Below are positions 1 through 7,050 of a stretch of 64,000 bases of DNA, piece by piece. This stretch comes from Nodularia sp. (in: cyanobacteria) (GTDB taxonomy: Bacteria; Cyanobacteriota; Cyanobacteriia; Cyanobacteriales; Nostocaceae). Positions within the stretch are counted from its first letter, which is position 1, and each line of letters begins with the position of its first letter. Location of the stretch: positions 1 through 64,000 of the forward strand of contig REBL01000139.1 in the NCBI GenBank assembly GCA_007692755.1, given 5' to 3'. The position numbers and the translations under genes were made by a program. The notes beneath the pieces were generated by a model. The model was not told where the DNA came from. It worked only from the letters and a program-made list of their open reading frames with translations, and ran no database searches.

Positions 1-2
1 CC

Positions 3-182
3 ATCGCATCTGGTGATGCTGACTTAGTTTCTTTTGGCACATTATATATTGCCAATCCAGACTTACCAGAACGTTTTCGCTTAGATACAGCATTGAATGA
101 ACCTGACCGCAGTACCTTCTATGGAGGCGACGAGAAGGGCTATATTGACTATTCCTTCCTCAACCCCTCAAAAATTGCTTAA
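3..182 (+). CDS. C-terminal end of an Old Yellow Enzyme-family alkene reductase (partial)
   Basis: Only the last 59 codons lie in the window; the reading frame runs in from the left edge and stops at TAA 180-182. The residues include a DADLVSFGTLYIANPDL stretch, then PERFRLDTALNEPD and STFYGG, which is the usual tail of NemA/OYE flavoenzymes: the FMN-barrel end followed by the F/LNxPD...TFYGG segment. Members reduce activated C=C bonds with NAD(P)H and are cytosolic FMN proteins. The catalytic His pair lies outside the window, so activity cannot be judged. The assignment to the family is good, the substrate is unknown. Confidence 0.8.
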   Translation: MASGDADLVSFGTLYIANPDLPERFRLDTALNEPDRSTFYGGDEKGYIDYSFLNPSKIA

Positions 183-221
183 CTCAGGGACTGACAAGCC
201 TAAAACAGTACCTTAGACGTA

Positions 222-262
222 GGTTGGGTTAAGCGCAGCGCCACCCAACGCACAATTTTTTG
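222..262. repeat. GGTTGGGTTAAGCGCAGCGCCACCCAACG-type palindromic dispersed repeat
   Basis: A short imperfect inverted repeat (GTTGGGTTAAGC facing GCCACCCAAC) lies just after the reductase stop codon. Related GGTGGGTTA/TAACCCACC motifs recur in this window near 10660-10725, 20830-20870, 22300-22415 and 23200-23320. It is a dispersed extragenic repeat, perhaps acting as a transcript-end stem, with no coding content. Confidence 0.5.
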
Positions 263-321
263 CGTCATTTTAAGCTGGCCATACCACTAAAATTTTTGGG
301 TAATTTATTTTTTGGTTTTCC

Positions 322-600
322 CTAAAATTGTGTTTCCGATTGCTGAACTTGTTCAACAGGACTAGGGAAAGAAATAGGATCAAGGGATTGGCTAGGCGAA
401 TTTAATTGCGGTTGTTCCGGTGATGCTTCAATAACGGCATCACTGAAGTAAGAGCCAACAATCTTGTCATAGTTAGAAGCAACGGCTAAAAATGCCCCAC
501 CCAAAATATAAATTGGCAACGGCAGATTAAATGCTTTTAACCAATCGAACAGTTCTGCCAAAGCGAACAATACTAAAAAACAAGCCAGCCAAACCCTCAT
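322..600 (-). CDS. Small conserved membrane protein, unknown function
   Basis: This 92-residue protein has hydrophobic stretches near residues 2-18 (VWLACFLVLFALAELF) and 26-42 (LPLPIYILGGAFLAVAS), followed by a polar, Ser/Pro/Gln-rich tail with no recognisable motif. It probably sits in the membrane with two short spans and a soluble C-terminus. I chose the ATG at 598-600 rather than an in-frame TTG seven codons upstream because AGGGAGGAT lies immediately before the ATG at Shine-Dalgarno distance. It is leftward like the methyltransferase gene to its right, from which it is 156 bp away. Function is not recognised; it resembles small hypothetical proteins common in cyanobacteria. Confidence 0.6.
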   Translation of the reverse strand: MRVWLACFLVLFALAELFDWLKAFNLPLPIYILGGAFLAVASNYDKIVGSYFSDAVIEASPEQPQLNSPSQSLDPISFPSPVEQVQQSETQF

Positions 601-756
601 TCTTTCATCCTCCCTGTGCAAGCATTCCCTGCTAATAGGTTAAACAGCTTGCATAATAGTTGATGTTCAGTGTAACCACAAATGCCAAGAAAACCTGACA
701 TTTTACGGAATTTATTGATCCTGGGGTGAGCGAACATACTCACCCTTTTATACAAA

Positions 757-1815
757 TTAAGCCGACTTATGAGCAATAAAATACTTACTCATAAAGTGAA
801 CTTGGATCTCTATCTTGTCAAAACCAGCTTTTTCTAGACGTTCTACCAAATCATCATGAGTATAATCCCGATAGTAGGGTTCATGAAAGATTTCTGGGAA
901 AGATTCCATACTCACCGCAAATTCAGGGGAATCATTTAGTTGAATAGAATCACAAATCACAAATACTCCCCCCGGTTTTGTGACTCGGAAACATTGCTCA
1001 ATCACTGTTTGTCGCACTTTTGCGGGTAACTCATGGAAGAGAAACACAGAAGTTACAGCATGGAAATAGTCGTTTAAGTAAGGTAACTCTTCCGCATTGG
1101 CTTGTAAAAGTTGCGGTAACTCTCCAGGCATTTCCGATAGTTGTTGATTCGCCTTACGCAAATAAGTTGGTGACAAATCTGTACCATACAAGGATGCTTG
1201 AGGTAAAGCTGCCCGAATCATCTTCAGTGTTCGCCCAGTACCACAAGCAACATCTAAAACCCGCATTTGTCGTGGCGCAACAGCATCAAAAGCCTTTAAC
1301 CCTTGCTTCAAAGGAGCAAGAATCCGCCGGCGCATCGGGTCAGCTGTCCCACTAAAGAGAATTTCCACTTGTAAATCATATAAATTGGCGGAATCATCGC
1401 TCAAATAACCATTAATTTGGTTATGAAAATTCTGCACATAATAGCTGGGATAACCATCTGTCTCTATTTCCGGCGAAAATTCTTGATATTTCTTTTGTTC
1501 AGACCGTTCCCAGATTTGAGGTAGGTCTAGGCATAGCAGGGGATAATACCGAAAAAAATCTGACCAAGGGTTGTCAAATAGTAGGCTTTCGGGATATACC
1601 CCTTTTTCAGCATCATGCCAGTCTGTTTCTAGCAGCAGATTCATTTCTTGTTGAAGTTTGAATAAAACCTCGCGAGGAATGGGTTTGCCCTTTTGCCCTA
1701 GAGTGGGATGAATTAGATTCATCAACCGTGAACTTAAGGTTTTATGAGCCAAGCCAAAGTAACTTTTGCCTTGTTGAAAGGTTTGATAAGCCAACTTGCT
1801 TAAAGTGTCAGACAT
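757..1815 (-). CDS. Class I SAM-dependent methyltransferase
   Basis: This is a 352-residue protein. The second half is a class I methyltransferase fold: motif I VLDVACGTGRT near residue 187, the acidic-loop strand ASLYGTDLS, LLQANAEELPY (motif II region), and the post-motif RVTKPGGVFVICDS. The first 170 residues are a family-specific N-terminal domain rich in aromatic residues. The substrate is unknown; the motif pattern fits small-molecule or lipid methyltransferases of the UbiE/Methyltransf_11 type better than nucleic-acid ones. No signal peptide is visible. It is monocistronic, with 346 bp of upstream DNA shared with the divergent gifA gene. Confidence 0.8.
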   Translation of the reverse strand: MSDTLSKLAYQTFQQGKSYFGLAHKTLSSRLMNLIHPTLGQKGKPIPREVLFKLQQEMNLLLETDWHDAEKGVYPESLLFDNPWSDFFRYYPLLCLDLPQIWERSEQKKYQEFSPEIETDGYPSYYVQNFHNQINGYLSDDSANLYDLQVEILFSGTADPMRRRILAPLKQGLKAFDAVAPRQMRVLDVACGTGRTLKMIRAALPQASLYGTDLSPTYLRKANQQLSEMPGELPQLLQANAEELPYLNDYFHAVTSVFLFHELPAKVRQTVIEQCFRVTKPGGVFVICDSIQLNDSPEFAVSMESFPEIFHEPYYRDYTHDDLVERLEKAGFDKIEIQVHFMSKYFIAHKSA

Positions 1816-1924
1816 AAGAATATTGAGTGTTTATCAGTTTTAGTTATCTATATGTAAAAAATTGTAACGGAAAATTCATTTAACTTTAGGAAGATGAATT
1901 AAATAATGTGCAACTTTGGTTTTT

Positions 1925-1972
1925 GACCTCACCCCGCCTTTGACTTTCGTCAAAATCTCCCATCTCCTTACC
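1925..1972. repeat. Dispersed 'GACCTCACCC...GTCAAA.TCTCCC' repeat, copy 1
   Basis: A roughly 50-bp non-coding stretch starting GACCTCACCCCGCC and running through CTTTCGTCAAAATCTCCC is closely matched at 32255-32310 (GACCTCACCCGGCC...GTCAAAGTCTCCC). Both copies lie in intergenic DNA upstream of rightward genes (gifA and the asparagine-synthetase-like gene). It looks like a fragment of a dispersed repeat. Confidence 0.55.
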
Positions 1973-2069
1973 AAAGAGAATCCGCCTGAAGAAAGTTTTG
2001 GTAAAGCTTTTGACAAATAGTCATCACCAAATACGAGAATATAAATTTTTGTTGCAAAAACGCATTTTT

Positions 2070-2083
2070 GTAACTTAGGCTAC
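2070..2083 (+). promoter_or_regulatory. NtcA box upstream of gifA (probable repressor site)
   Basis: The sequence GTA-ACTTAGGC-TAC is a perfect match to the NtcA consensus GTAN8TAC. A TAATAT hexamer at 2095-2100 would serve as the -10 element, which places the box over the -35 region instead of at -41.5. That is the geometry of an NtcA-repressed promoter and agrees with the known repression of gif genes under nitrogen limitation. The gifA ATG is 79 bp downstream of the box. The match alone could occur by chance; the gene context is what makes it credible. Confidence 0.75.
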
Positions 2084-2161
2084 AGAAATCTCGCTAATAT
2101 AGAAATTGAAGGGATAAATAACTAAACATTTATTACTAAAACCATAAGGAGGACTGCGATC

Positions 2162-2362
2162 ATGTCTATTCAAGATAGAACTCGTGCGTTAGCGATGCGT
2201 CAATATCAGCAAGTGAAGAATCGTCAACAATCAATGCTGATGCGTGCGGCACAGGAACTCGGTCTTCCTGAAGAATTATCCGACTACTGGAGTCCTCTTC
2301 AAGGGAAAATTGATCCGACCACGAGGTCAATGTATGAAAGCAGCCACGCTTCAATGAGCTAG
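2162..2362 (+). CDS. gifA: Glutamine synthetase inactivating factor IF7
   Basis: This 66-residue basic protein begins MSIQDRTRALAMRQYQQVKNRQQSMLMRAAQ and continues with DYWSPLQGKI, the layout of cyanobacterial IF7, a small natively disordered protein that binds glutamine synthetase type I and blocks it when ammonium is abundant. The cluster of Arg/Lys in the first half fits the basic surface used for binding. A strong AAGGAGG at 2146-2152 sits nine bases before the ATG. The gene converges tail-to-tail on glnA, its target, which is the arrangement I recall for gifA and glnA in Anabaena PCC 7120. An NtcA box over its promoter suggests repression when nitrogen is scarce. A second factor (IF17/gifB) is not in the window. 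Confidence 0.88.
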   Translation: MSIQDRTRALAMRQYQQVKNRQQSMLMRAAQELGLPEELSDYWSPLQGKIDPTTRSMYESSHASMS

Positions 2363-2380
2363 CACCACCGCTACGCGGAA

Positions 2381-2408
2381 GTCAAAAGTCAAAAGTCAAA
2401 AGTCAAAA
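2381..2408. repeat. Heptanucleotide tandem repeat (GTCAAAA)x4
   Basis: Four perfect tandem copies of GTCAAAA follow the gifA stop codon. Short tandemly repeated heptanucleotides of this kind are typical of heterocystous cyanobacterial genomes. They lie between the gifA stop and the glnA terminator and code for nothing. Confidence 0.85.
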
Positions 2409-2508
2409 AGCTGATTGTATAGGCTTTTCATTGATTTCCAAAATAGACGAAAAGTCTAGTTTTCTGGATTTAAAATGGCAATAAACTCAATTTTTGATTG
2501 TGATAATT

Positions 2509-2535
2509 AAAAAAAGCCACCCTCATCGGGTGGCT
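2509..2535 (-). terminator. Rho-independent terminator of glnA
   Basis: On the minus strand AGCCACCC, a 5-nt loop and GGGTGGCT form a perfect 8-bp GC-rich stem directly followed by a run of T residues (A-run at 2509-2515 on the plus strand). It begins 23 bp past the glnA stop codon. The plus strand lacks a T-run right after the stem, so it is mainly a glnA terminator, though it also insulates gifA. Confidence 0.9.
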
Positions 2536-2557
2536 AAAAATTCCCTACTAATCGCAA

Positions 2558-3973
2558 TTAGCAATCGTAATAGAGGTAAAACTCATAAGGGTGAGGACGC
2601 ATCTGCAACTGCTTAACTTCGTTAGCCAGCTTGTAGTCAATCCAGTTTTGGATGAAGTCTTCGGTGAACACGCCTGATTCTGTTAAGAAAGCATGATCAT
2701 TTTCTAGTGCTTCCAATGCCAATTCCAGAGAACCTGGAGTTGAAGGAACCTTCGCCAGTTCTTCTGGAGAGAGTTCATAGATATTTTTATCTAGGGGTTC
2801 ACCAGGATGGATTTTGTTCTTGATGCCATCAATACCAGCACACAGCATAGCTGCAAATGCCAAGTAGGGGTTAGCAGTCGCATCAGGACAACGGAACTCT
2901 AAGCGCTTGGCTTTGGGGTTATCGCCAGATAAAGGAATCCGCACAGAAGCAGAACGGTTACCTTGGGAGTAAGCCAAGTTCACGGGTGCTTCGTAACCAG
3001 GTACGAGGCGTTTATAAGAGTTAGTTGTGGGATTGGTGATGGCCAAAAGTGCTGGTGCGTGCTTCAGGATACCACCAATGTAGTACAGCCCCATGTCACT
3101 CATACCAGCATACTTATCACCAGCAAATAGAGGTTTGCCATCTTTCCAGATGGACTGGTGACAGTGCATACCTGAACCGTTGTCGCCAAAAATCGGCTTT
3201 GGCATAAAGGTTACAGTTTTGCCATATTTTTTGGCAACATTCTTGATGACATATTTGTAAGTCATCAGCCAGTCAGCAGCTTCAATCAATTTACCAAAGC
3301 GGAAACCCAATTCGCACTGACCGCCAGTTGCAACTTCGTGGTGTTGTTTCTCAATTGGTACGCCGCAATCTTTCATTGTCAGCAGCATTTCGGTACGCAT
3401 ATCTTGGAAGCTATCCGTTGGCGATACGGGGAAATAGCCTTCTTTCAAGCGTGGTTTGTAACCCAAGTTGGGGCTTTCTTTCCTCCCAGAATTCCAACTA
3501 CCTTCTACAGAGTCTACATGGTAGTAGCCTTCATGGGCATTTTGGTCATAGCGGACATCATCAAAGATAAAGAATTCAGCTTCAGGGCCAAAGAATGCTG
3601 TATCACCAAGACCAGTAGAAACTAAGTAATCAATTGCTCGTTGGGCAATAACACGGGGACAACGGCTGTACCATTCGCCTGTGCGGGGTTCTTTAATACT
3701 ACAAACTATACTTAACGTCGGCTCTTTCATGAAGGGGTCGATCCAAGCAGTGTTGGCATCGAGTACCATCATCATGTCCGATTCGTTAATGTTTTTCCAA
3801 CCCCGAATGCTGGAACCGTCGAAAGGTACGCCATCAGAGAAGGAACTTTCATCGATTTGGTCTTGGTACAAGGTGAGATGCTGCCAAGTTCCTGGTGTAT
3901 CGATGAATTTCAGATCAATCATCTGAATATTTTGGTCTTGGATCAATTTCAAGACTTCTTTTGGGGTTGTCAT
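2558..3973 (-). CDS. glnA: Glutamine synthetase type I
   Basis: A 471-residue dodecameric GSI enzyme that makes glutamine from glutamate, ammonia and ATP, the entry step of the GS-GOGAT pathway. Visible signatures are the N-terminal beta-grasp [13 protein letters not shown], the metal-ligand segment [12 protein letters not shown], the ATP-binding [16 protein letters not shown], and NRSASVRIP with the substrate-binding [17 protein letters not shown]. The length is normal for the family. The Tyr of the enterobacterial adenylylation loop ([11 protein letters not shown]) is present, but cyanobacterial GSI is known to be controlled by IF7/IF17 binding instead. The gene reads leftward, ends at a clear terminator, converges on gifA and is divergent from apcF, from which it is separated by an NtcA-type promoter. 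Confidence 0.97.
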   Translation of the reverse strand: MTTPKEVLKLIQDQNIQMIDLKFIDTPGTWQHLTLYQDQIDESSFSDGVPFDGSSIRGWKNINESDMMMVLDANTAWIDPFMKEPTLSIVCSIKEPRTGEWYSRCPRVIAQRAIDYLVSTGLGDTAFFGPEAEFFIFDDVRYDQNAHEGYYHVDSVEGSWNSGRKESPNLGYKPRLKEGYFPVSPTDSFQDMRTEMLLTMKDCGVPIEKQHHEVATGGQCELGFRFGKLIEAADWLMTYKYVIKNVAKKYGKTVTFMPKPIFGDNGSGMHCHQSIWKDGKPLFAGDKYAGMSDMGLYYIGGILKHAPALLAITNPTTNSYKRLVPGYEAPVNLAYSQGNRSASVRIPLSGDNPKAKRLEFRCPDATANPYLAFAAMLCAGIDGIKNKIHPGEPLDKNIYELSPEELAKVPSTPGSLELALEALENDHAFLTESGVFTEDFIQNWIDYKLANEVKQLQMRPHPYEFYLYYDC

Positions 3974-4074
3974 TGTTACTCCTTCTCTACCTATTTCCTA
4001 AAATCAAACCAGAATCTTCCAAAGCATCCTAACCCAGATGATTTGAACTAAGTTGTAGATGACACACCTGAAAT

Positions 4075-4117
4075 ATCATAAATCCTGGACATTAGAAGAT
4101 TTTGTAGTTTTTGCTAC
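4075..4117 (-). promoter_or_regulatory. NtcA-activated promoter of glnA (NtcA box plus -10)
   Basis: Reading the minus strand, GTA-GCAAAAAC-TAC (4117-4104) is a perfect GTAN8TAC box, followed after 23 bases by TATGAT (4080-4075), a TAN3T -10 element. Box, spacing and -10 match the canonical class II NtcA-activated promoter, with the box centred near -41.5. The glnA ATG is about 100 bp downstream of the -10. This predicts activation of glnA by NtcA and 2-oxoglutarate under nitrogen limitation. Confidence 0.88.
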
Positions 4118-4231
4118 AGCTTATCTGGATTACAGCTTATATTAACCTTTTGCCTTACATCTGCACAAAACGTAAAGTTCATCTCATAGGGGTCAACTTT
4201 GGCATAGAATCCTTAGATAGCGGATGAATTG

Positions 4232-4276
4232 TTTTTGTGCCGCATCATATTTTAAATAAAATACATGGCACAAAAA
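4232..4276. repeat. Perfect 10-bp inverted repeat upstream of apcF
   Basis: TTTTTGTGCC (4232-4241) and GGCACAAAAA (4267-4276) are perfect complements separated by an AT-rich 25-bp spacer. The right arm ends 68 bp before the apcF ATG. It could be a regulator-binding site for a dimer or a stem in the apcF leader. No T-run follows the right arm, so it is not an obvious terminator. Confidence 0.55.
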
Positions 4277-4344
4277 TTTACTGGTGCGTAAGTGCAGCCA
4301 AATTAATATCAAACCATAGATAGCATTGATTGGGAGAAGAAAGA

Positions 4345-4854
4345 ATGCGTGATGCAGTTACAAGCTTGATTAAGAATTATGACGTTGCTGGACGTTATTT
4401 TGACCGTAATGCCATTGACAGCCTGAAAATTTATTTTGAAAGTGGCACAGCACGGGTAAAAGCGGCGGCGGCGATTAACTCGAATGCAGCCTCGCTGGTC
4501 AAACAGGCCAGTGTTAAGTTATTTGAAGAACAGCCTGAGTTGATTCGTCCTGGCGGAAATGCCTACACAACTCGTCGTTATGCGGCTTGTCTCCGGGATA
4601 TGGATTATTACCTCCGCTACGCTACCTATGCTTTGGTGGCGGGTAATATGAATGTGTTGGATGAGCGTGTACTCCAAGGATTGCGGGAAACTTACAATTC
4701 TTTAAGTGTACCTATTAGCCCGACGGTTTACGGTATCCAAATTCTCAAGGATATGGTAAAGGCACAAGTTGCCGCCGCAGGTGTGGCTGATACTGCCTTT
4801 GTGGATGAACCTTTTGATTACATGACTCGTGAGTTGAGCGAGAAGGATATTTAG
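4345..4854 (+). CDS. apcF: Allophycocyanin beta-18 subunit (phycobilisome core)
   Basis: A 169-residue phycobiliprotein of the phycobilisome core, where ApcF replaces one ApcB and, with ApcE and ApcD, helps pass excitation energy to the reaction centres. The start MRDAVTSLIKNYDVAGRYFDRNAID and the chromophore segment TTRRYAACLRDMDYYLRYATYAL are the phycobiliprotein signature, with the bilin-binding Cys in YAACLRD near residue 82. Length is exactly that of beta-type allophycocyanin. I chose ATG 4345 over an in-frame TTG at 4330 because GGGAGAAG lies just upstream. It stands divergent from glnA, the same neighbourhood I recall for Anabaena PCC 7120 (apcF beside glnA). A terminator follows the gene. 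Confidence 0.93.
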   Translation: MRDAVTSLIKNYDVAGRYFDRNAIDSLKIYFESGTARVKAAAAINSNAASLVKQASVKLFEEQPELIRPGGNAYTTRRYAACLRDMDYYLRYATYALVAGNMNVLDERVLQGLRETYNSLSVPISPTVYGIQILKDMVKAQVAAAGVADTAFVDEPFDYMTRELSEKDI

Positions 4855-4923
4855 TATTTAGCCCTGGTGATAAGAAATCAGGGGATAACAAACCTAGTCC
4901 GGATCGGCGGATAATATACACAT

Positions 4924-4961
4924 CGCACTTTGGCTTTTTTGACAAGGTGCGTTTACTTTTT
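4924..4961 (+). terminator. Terminator of apcF
   Basis: CGCACTTTG (4924-4932) pairs with CAAGGTGCG (4943-4951) through nine base pairs, one of them G-T, around a 10-nt loop, and is followed by TTTACTTTTT. It lies about 70 bp past the apcF stop codon. Confidence 0.8.
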
Positions 4962-5271
4962 GGGAGTTACGGCAGGAATTACGTTCGCGAAGCGTGCCGG
5001 AGGCATACCACAGAGGCACAGAGGACTCAGAGGAATAAGGGTTTTACTCCTAACTAACACATTCTATAACCCGTATATAACAAGGCTTTTAGCCAAACAA
5101 TAAAAATGTGTTTGTTTCATTTGTTGCGAGGGGATTTAATAATTTTGACTTCCCCTCCTGGGGCGCGCTCACATCTTGCACCTGTTTTTATCACCCGCCA
5201 GGGGTTCAAACCCCTGTCTGATAGCGAAAGTCGTCTAAAGACGACTGGGAAAAGATTTCAGTCCATTTGAA
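4962..5271. repeat. Gene-free stretch with dispersed repeats between apcF and the DUF29 remnant
   Basis: No supported gene is present. The stretch contains CGCGAAGCGTGCCGGAGGCA near 4985, a motif common between genes in Nostoc-type genomes, a purine-rich CACAGAGGCACAGAGGACTCAGAGG run, and a palindromic element (CAGGGGTTCAAACCCCTG at about 5200-5217 followed by AGTCGTC-TAAA-GACGACT at 5230-5247 and AGTCCATTTGAATAGACT near 5260-5277). The last element has the look of a small dispersed repeat built of successive stems and runs directly into the truncated DUF29 reading frame. Confidence 0.6.
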
Positions 5272-5274
5272 TAG

Positions 5275-5688
5275 ACTTTAACTATTCGCTCGGAAATTGA
5301 TTTGAGAGCGTTGGTGATTGTGGAAGAATTGGCAGAAATGAGCCGAAATGACATTATTAAAACGATTCGTACTTATGCGGTGATTCTTTTGTTACATTTA
5401 ATTAAACAAAAAGCGGAACATCGCAGCACTCGCTCTTGGGAAGTGTCTATTCGCAATTCTGTTCGGGAAATTCAGCGAGAAAATAAGTGCCGTAAAGCTG
5501 GAGGTTATTACCTCACTCGGTCAGAATTATGGGAAACTTTAGAAGAAGCTTATTTAAATGCCATTGATCAGGCTTCGTTGGAAGTGGAAGAAGGTCGTTA
5601 TCAGCCAGAAGAGTTAGAGAAGTTGGTGAACCGTGAAGAAATTATTCGTTTTGCTTTAGATTTGATATTACCAGGAGAGTCAAGTTAA
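5275..5688 (+). pseudogene. N-terminally truncated DUF29-family protein
   Basis: The open frame begins after TAG 5272-5274 and codes for about 128 residues from a TTG at 5302. The sequence (IDLRALVIVEELAEMSR, then a leucine-rich LLLHLIKQKAEHRSTRSWEVSIRNS segment) corresponds to DUF29, a family abundant in cyanobacteria, but lacks the usual first 25-30 residues. Upstream there is no ATG in frame and a palindromic repeat directly abuts the frame, which suggests that repeat insertion or deletion removed the 5' end. The stop codon is three bases before the tlyA GTG, so transcription may be coupled. It may still be translated from TTG or another weak start; I regard it as a probable remnant. The function of the family is unknown. 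Confidence 0.6.
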
Positions 5689-5691
5689 TTG

Positions 5692-6507
5692 GTGAAGCAG
5701 CGACTCGATACTTTATTAGTAGATTTAAATTTATGCACTTCTCGCGCCTTAGCACAGCGATTAATTCAGGCGGGAGAAGTGACTGTCAATGAGCAGGTGG
5801 TGGATAAGGTTGGGACGGAAGTTGATACTGCGGCTCAAATTAAGGTGAAAGTGCGATCGCGCTTTGTGTCTCGCGGAGGTGAGAAACTGGTAAAGGCTTT
5901 GGATGCTTTCCCTCTCTCCATAACCGGACGCATTTGTTTAGATGGGGGAATTTCTACAGGCGGTTTTACCGATTGTTTGCTACAAGCAGGAGCAAAACAA
6001 GTTTACGGCATTGATGTGGGTTATGGACAAGTTGACTGGGGTTTAAGAAATGATCCACGGGTGATTTTAAGAGAACGTACCAATTTACGTCATCTCACAC
6101 CCGAAGAATTGTATGGTGAAGCTGATCAGATACCTGATCTAGCGGTGGTGGATGTATCGTTTATTTCCTTAACTAAGATTTTGCCGGCTTTGTGGCGATT
6201 AACGAAATCTCCCAGGGATGCAGTTTTGCTAGTTAAACCACAGTTTGAAGTGGGAAAGTCCCGTGTCGGCAAAAAAGGCGTTGTTCGCGATCCTCATGAC
6301 CAAGCTGATGCTATTTTCCAAGTGTTGCAAGTGGCTTGTACATTAGGATGGCAATACAAAGGTTTAACTTGGTCGCCGATTACTGGCCCGGCTGGGAATA
6401 TTGAGTATCTTCTCTGGTTAGGAATGGAAAGTGACTCACCACCGCCTGATTTAAATGCGATTAAGCAAATGACGCAATCTGCAATAACTGATTTACGAGC
6501 CAGTTAA
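5692..6507 (+). CDS. tlyA: TlyA-family rRNA (cytidine-2'-O)-methyltransferase
   Basis: A 271-residue protein with an N-terminal S4 RNA-binding domain (residues about 2-60, QRLDTLLVDLNLCTSRALAQ... with AGEVTVNEQ) and an FtsJ/RrmJ-like methyltransferase domain. Motif I reads LDGGISTGGFTDCLLQ, where most homologues have DVGxSTGGFTD, and VVDVSFISLTKILP and VLLVKPQFE follow. The SRGGEKLVKAL segment carries the Lys of the catalytic tetrad. TlyA enzymes methylate ribose 2'-OH of 16S and/or 23S rRNA. GTG 5692 is preferred over TTG 5689; GGAGAG is upstream. Its stop codon overlaps that of cp12 by four bases in a convergent TTAA. Confidence 0.9.
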   Translation: MKQRLDTLLVDLNLCTSRALAQRLIQAGEVTVNEQVVDKVGTEVDTAAQIKVKVRSRFVSRGGEKLVKALDAFPLSITGRICLDGGISTGGFTDCLLQAGAKQVYGIDVGYGQVDWGLRNDPRVILRERTNLRHLTPEELYGEADQIPDLAVVDVSFISLTKILPALWRLTKSPRDAVLLVKPQFEVGKSRVGKKGVVRDPHDQADAIFQVLQVACTLGWQYKGLTWSPITGPAGNIEYLLWLGMESDSPPPDLNAIKQMTQSAITDLRAS

Positions 6508-6773
6508 ACGTCATAGATGAGGCATTCTATGGCTTCTGGATGGGTTTCACAGTAGCTTTCCAAAGAAGTTTTGCGGTGTTTCGCTTGCTGCTGGTGAGCT
6601 TTTTCAGCTTGTAATTCTTCGACGATATCCCAAGCTACAGCACAGCCAGCTGAATTTTCTCCGTCTACGTTGCAGGTTTCACGAGCTTCCACAATAGATT
6701 CTAGGATAGCTTCATCAATGGTTGTAGTTCCGTTGTTAACAGCAGATTGGACGGTTTCTAGGGTTTTTGTCAT
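6504..6773 (-). CDS. cp12: CP12 Calvin-cycle regulatory protein
   Basis: The 89-residue product ends in a typical CP12 domain: VEARETCNVDGENSAGCAVAWDIVEELQAE with the N-terminal Cys pair, the AWD core motif, and a C-terminal SYCETHPEAIECLIYDV with the second Cys pair. CP12 is a disordered redox switch that, when oxidised in the dark, joins GAPDH and phosphoribulokinase into an inactive complex. The first 25 residues before the domain are a short extension beyond the usual 75-residue form. The frame stays open 49 codons upstream, but ATG 6773 has AGGTGA at the right distance and the upstream residues are not conserved-looking, so I start there. It is leftward, with its stop overlapping that of tlyA. 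Confidence 0.93.
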   Translation of the reverse strand: MTKTLETVQSAVNNGTTTIDEAILESIVEARETCNVDGENSAGCAVAWDIVEELQAEKAHQQQAKHRKTSLESYCETHPEAIECLIYDV

Positions 6774-7050
6774 GATATTTTCACCTGTGTTGAGTGAGAT
6801 GAACATTGACTGTGAGCTTTTGAGGACATCAAAAGCTGATACTTCCAGTGTAGATAGGCTGATCAAAAGCGGCTGGTAGTGAACACCGACAAATGAAGCT
6901 GAAAAATCAAAAAAAATCAAATTTTAGGCTGAGTTCTTAGCTTTGATTTTTCTGGCGATCATTTTCTCAATTTTGCAGCTGAAATTGCTAATTTAGACCT
7001 GTTGTCATCAAAATTTGATGGGAAATCATTTAACCAATATTTTTGATTGA

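Noticed and set aside
1020-1355. 111-residue plus-strand frame
   Set aside because: It lies wholly antisense to the methyltransferase gene, has no ribosome site or recognisable domain, and is explained by codon shadow.
2040-2161. Glutamine riboswitch upstream of gifA
   Set aside because: I looked for the glnA-type aptamer core but did not see its conserved segments; the NtcA box is the only supported element.
2166-2354. 62-residue minus-strand frame over gifA
   Set aside because: Exact antisense of gifA; gifA has a strong ribosome site and family match.
5196-5220. tRNA T-arm-like GGGGTTCAAACCCC
   Set aside because: No matching acceptor, D or anticodon stems surround it; it belongs to a palindromic dispersed repeat.
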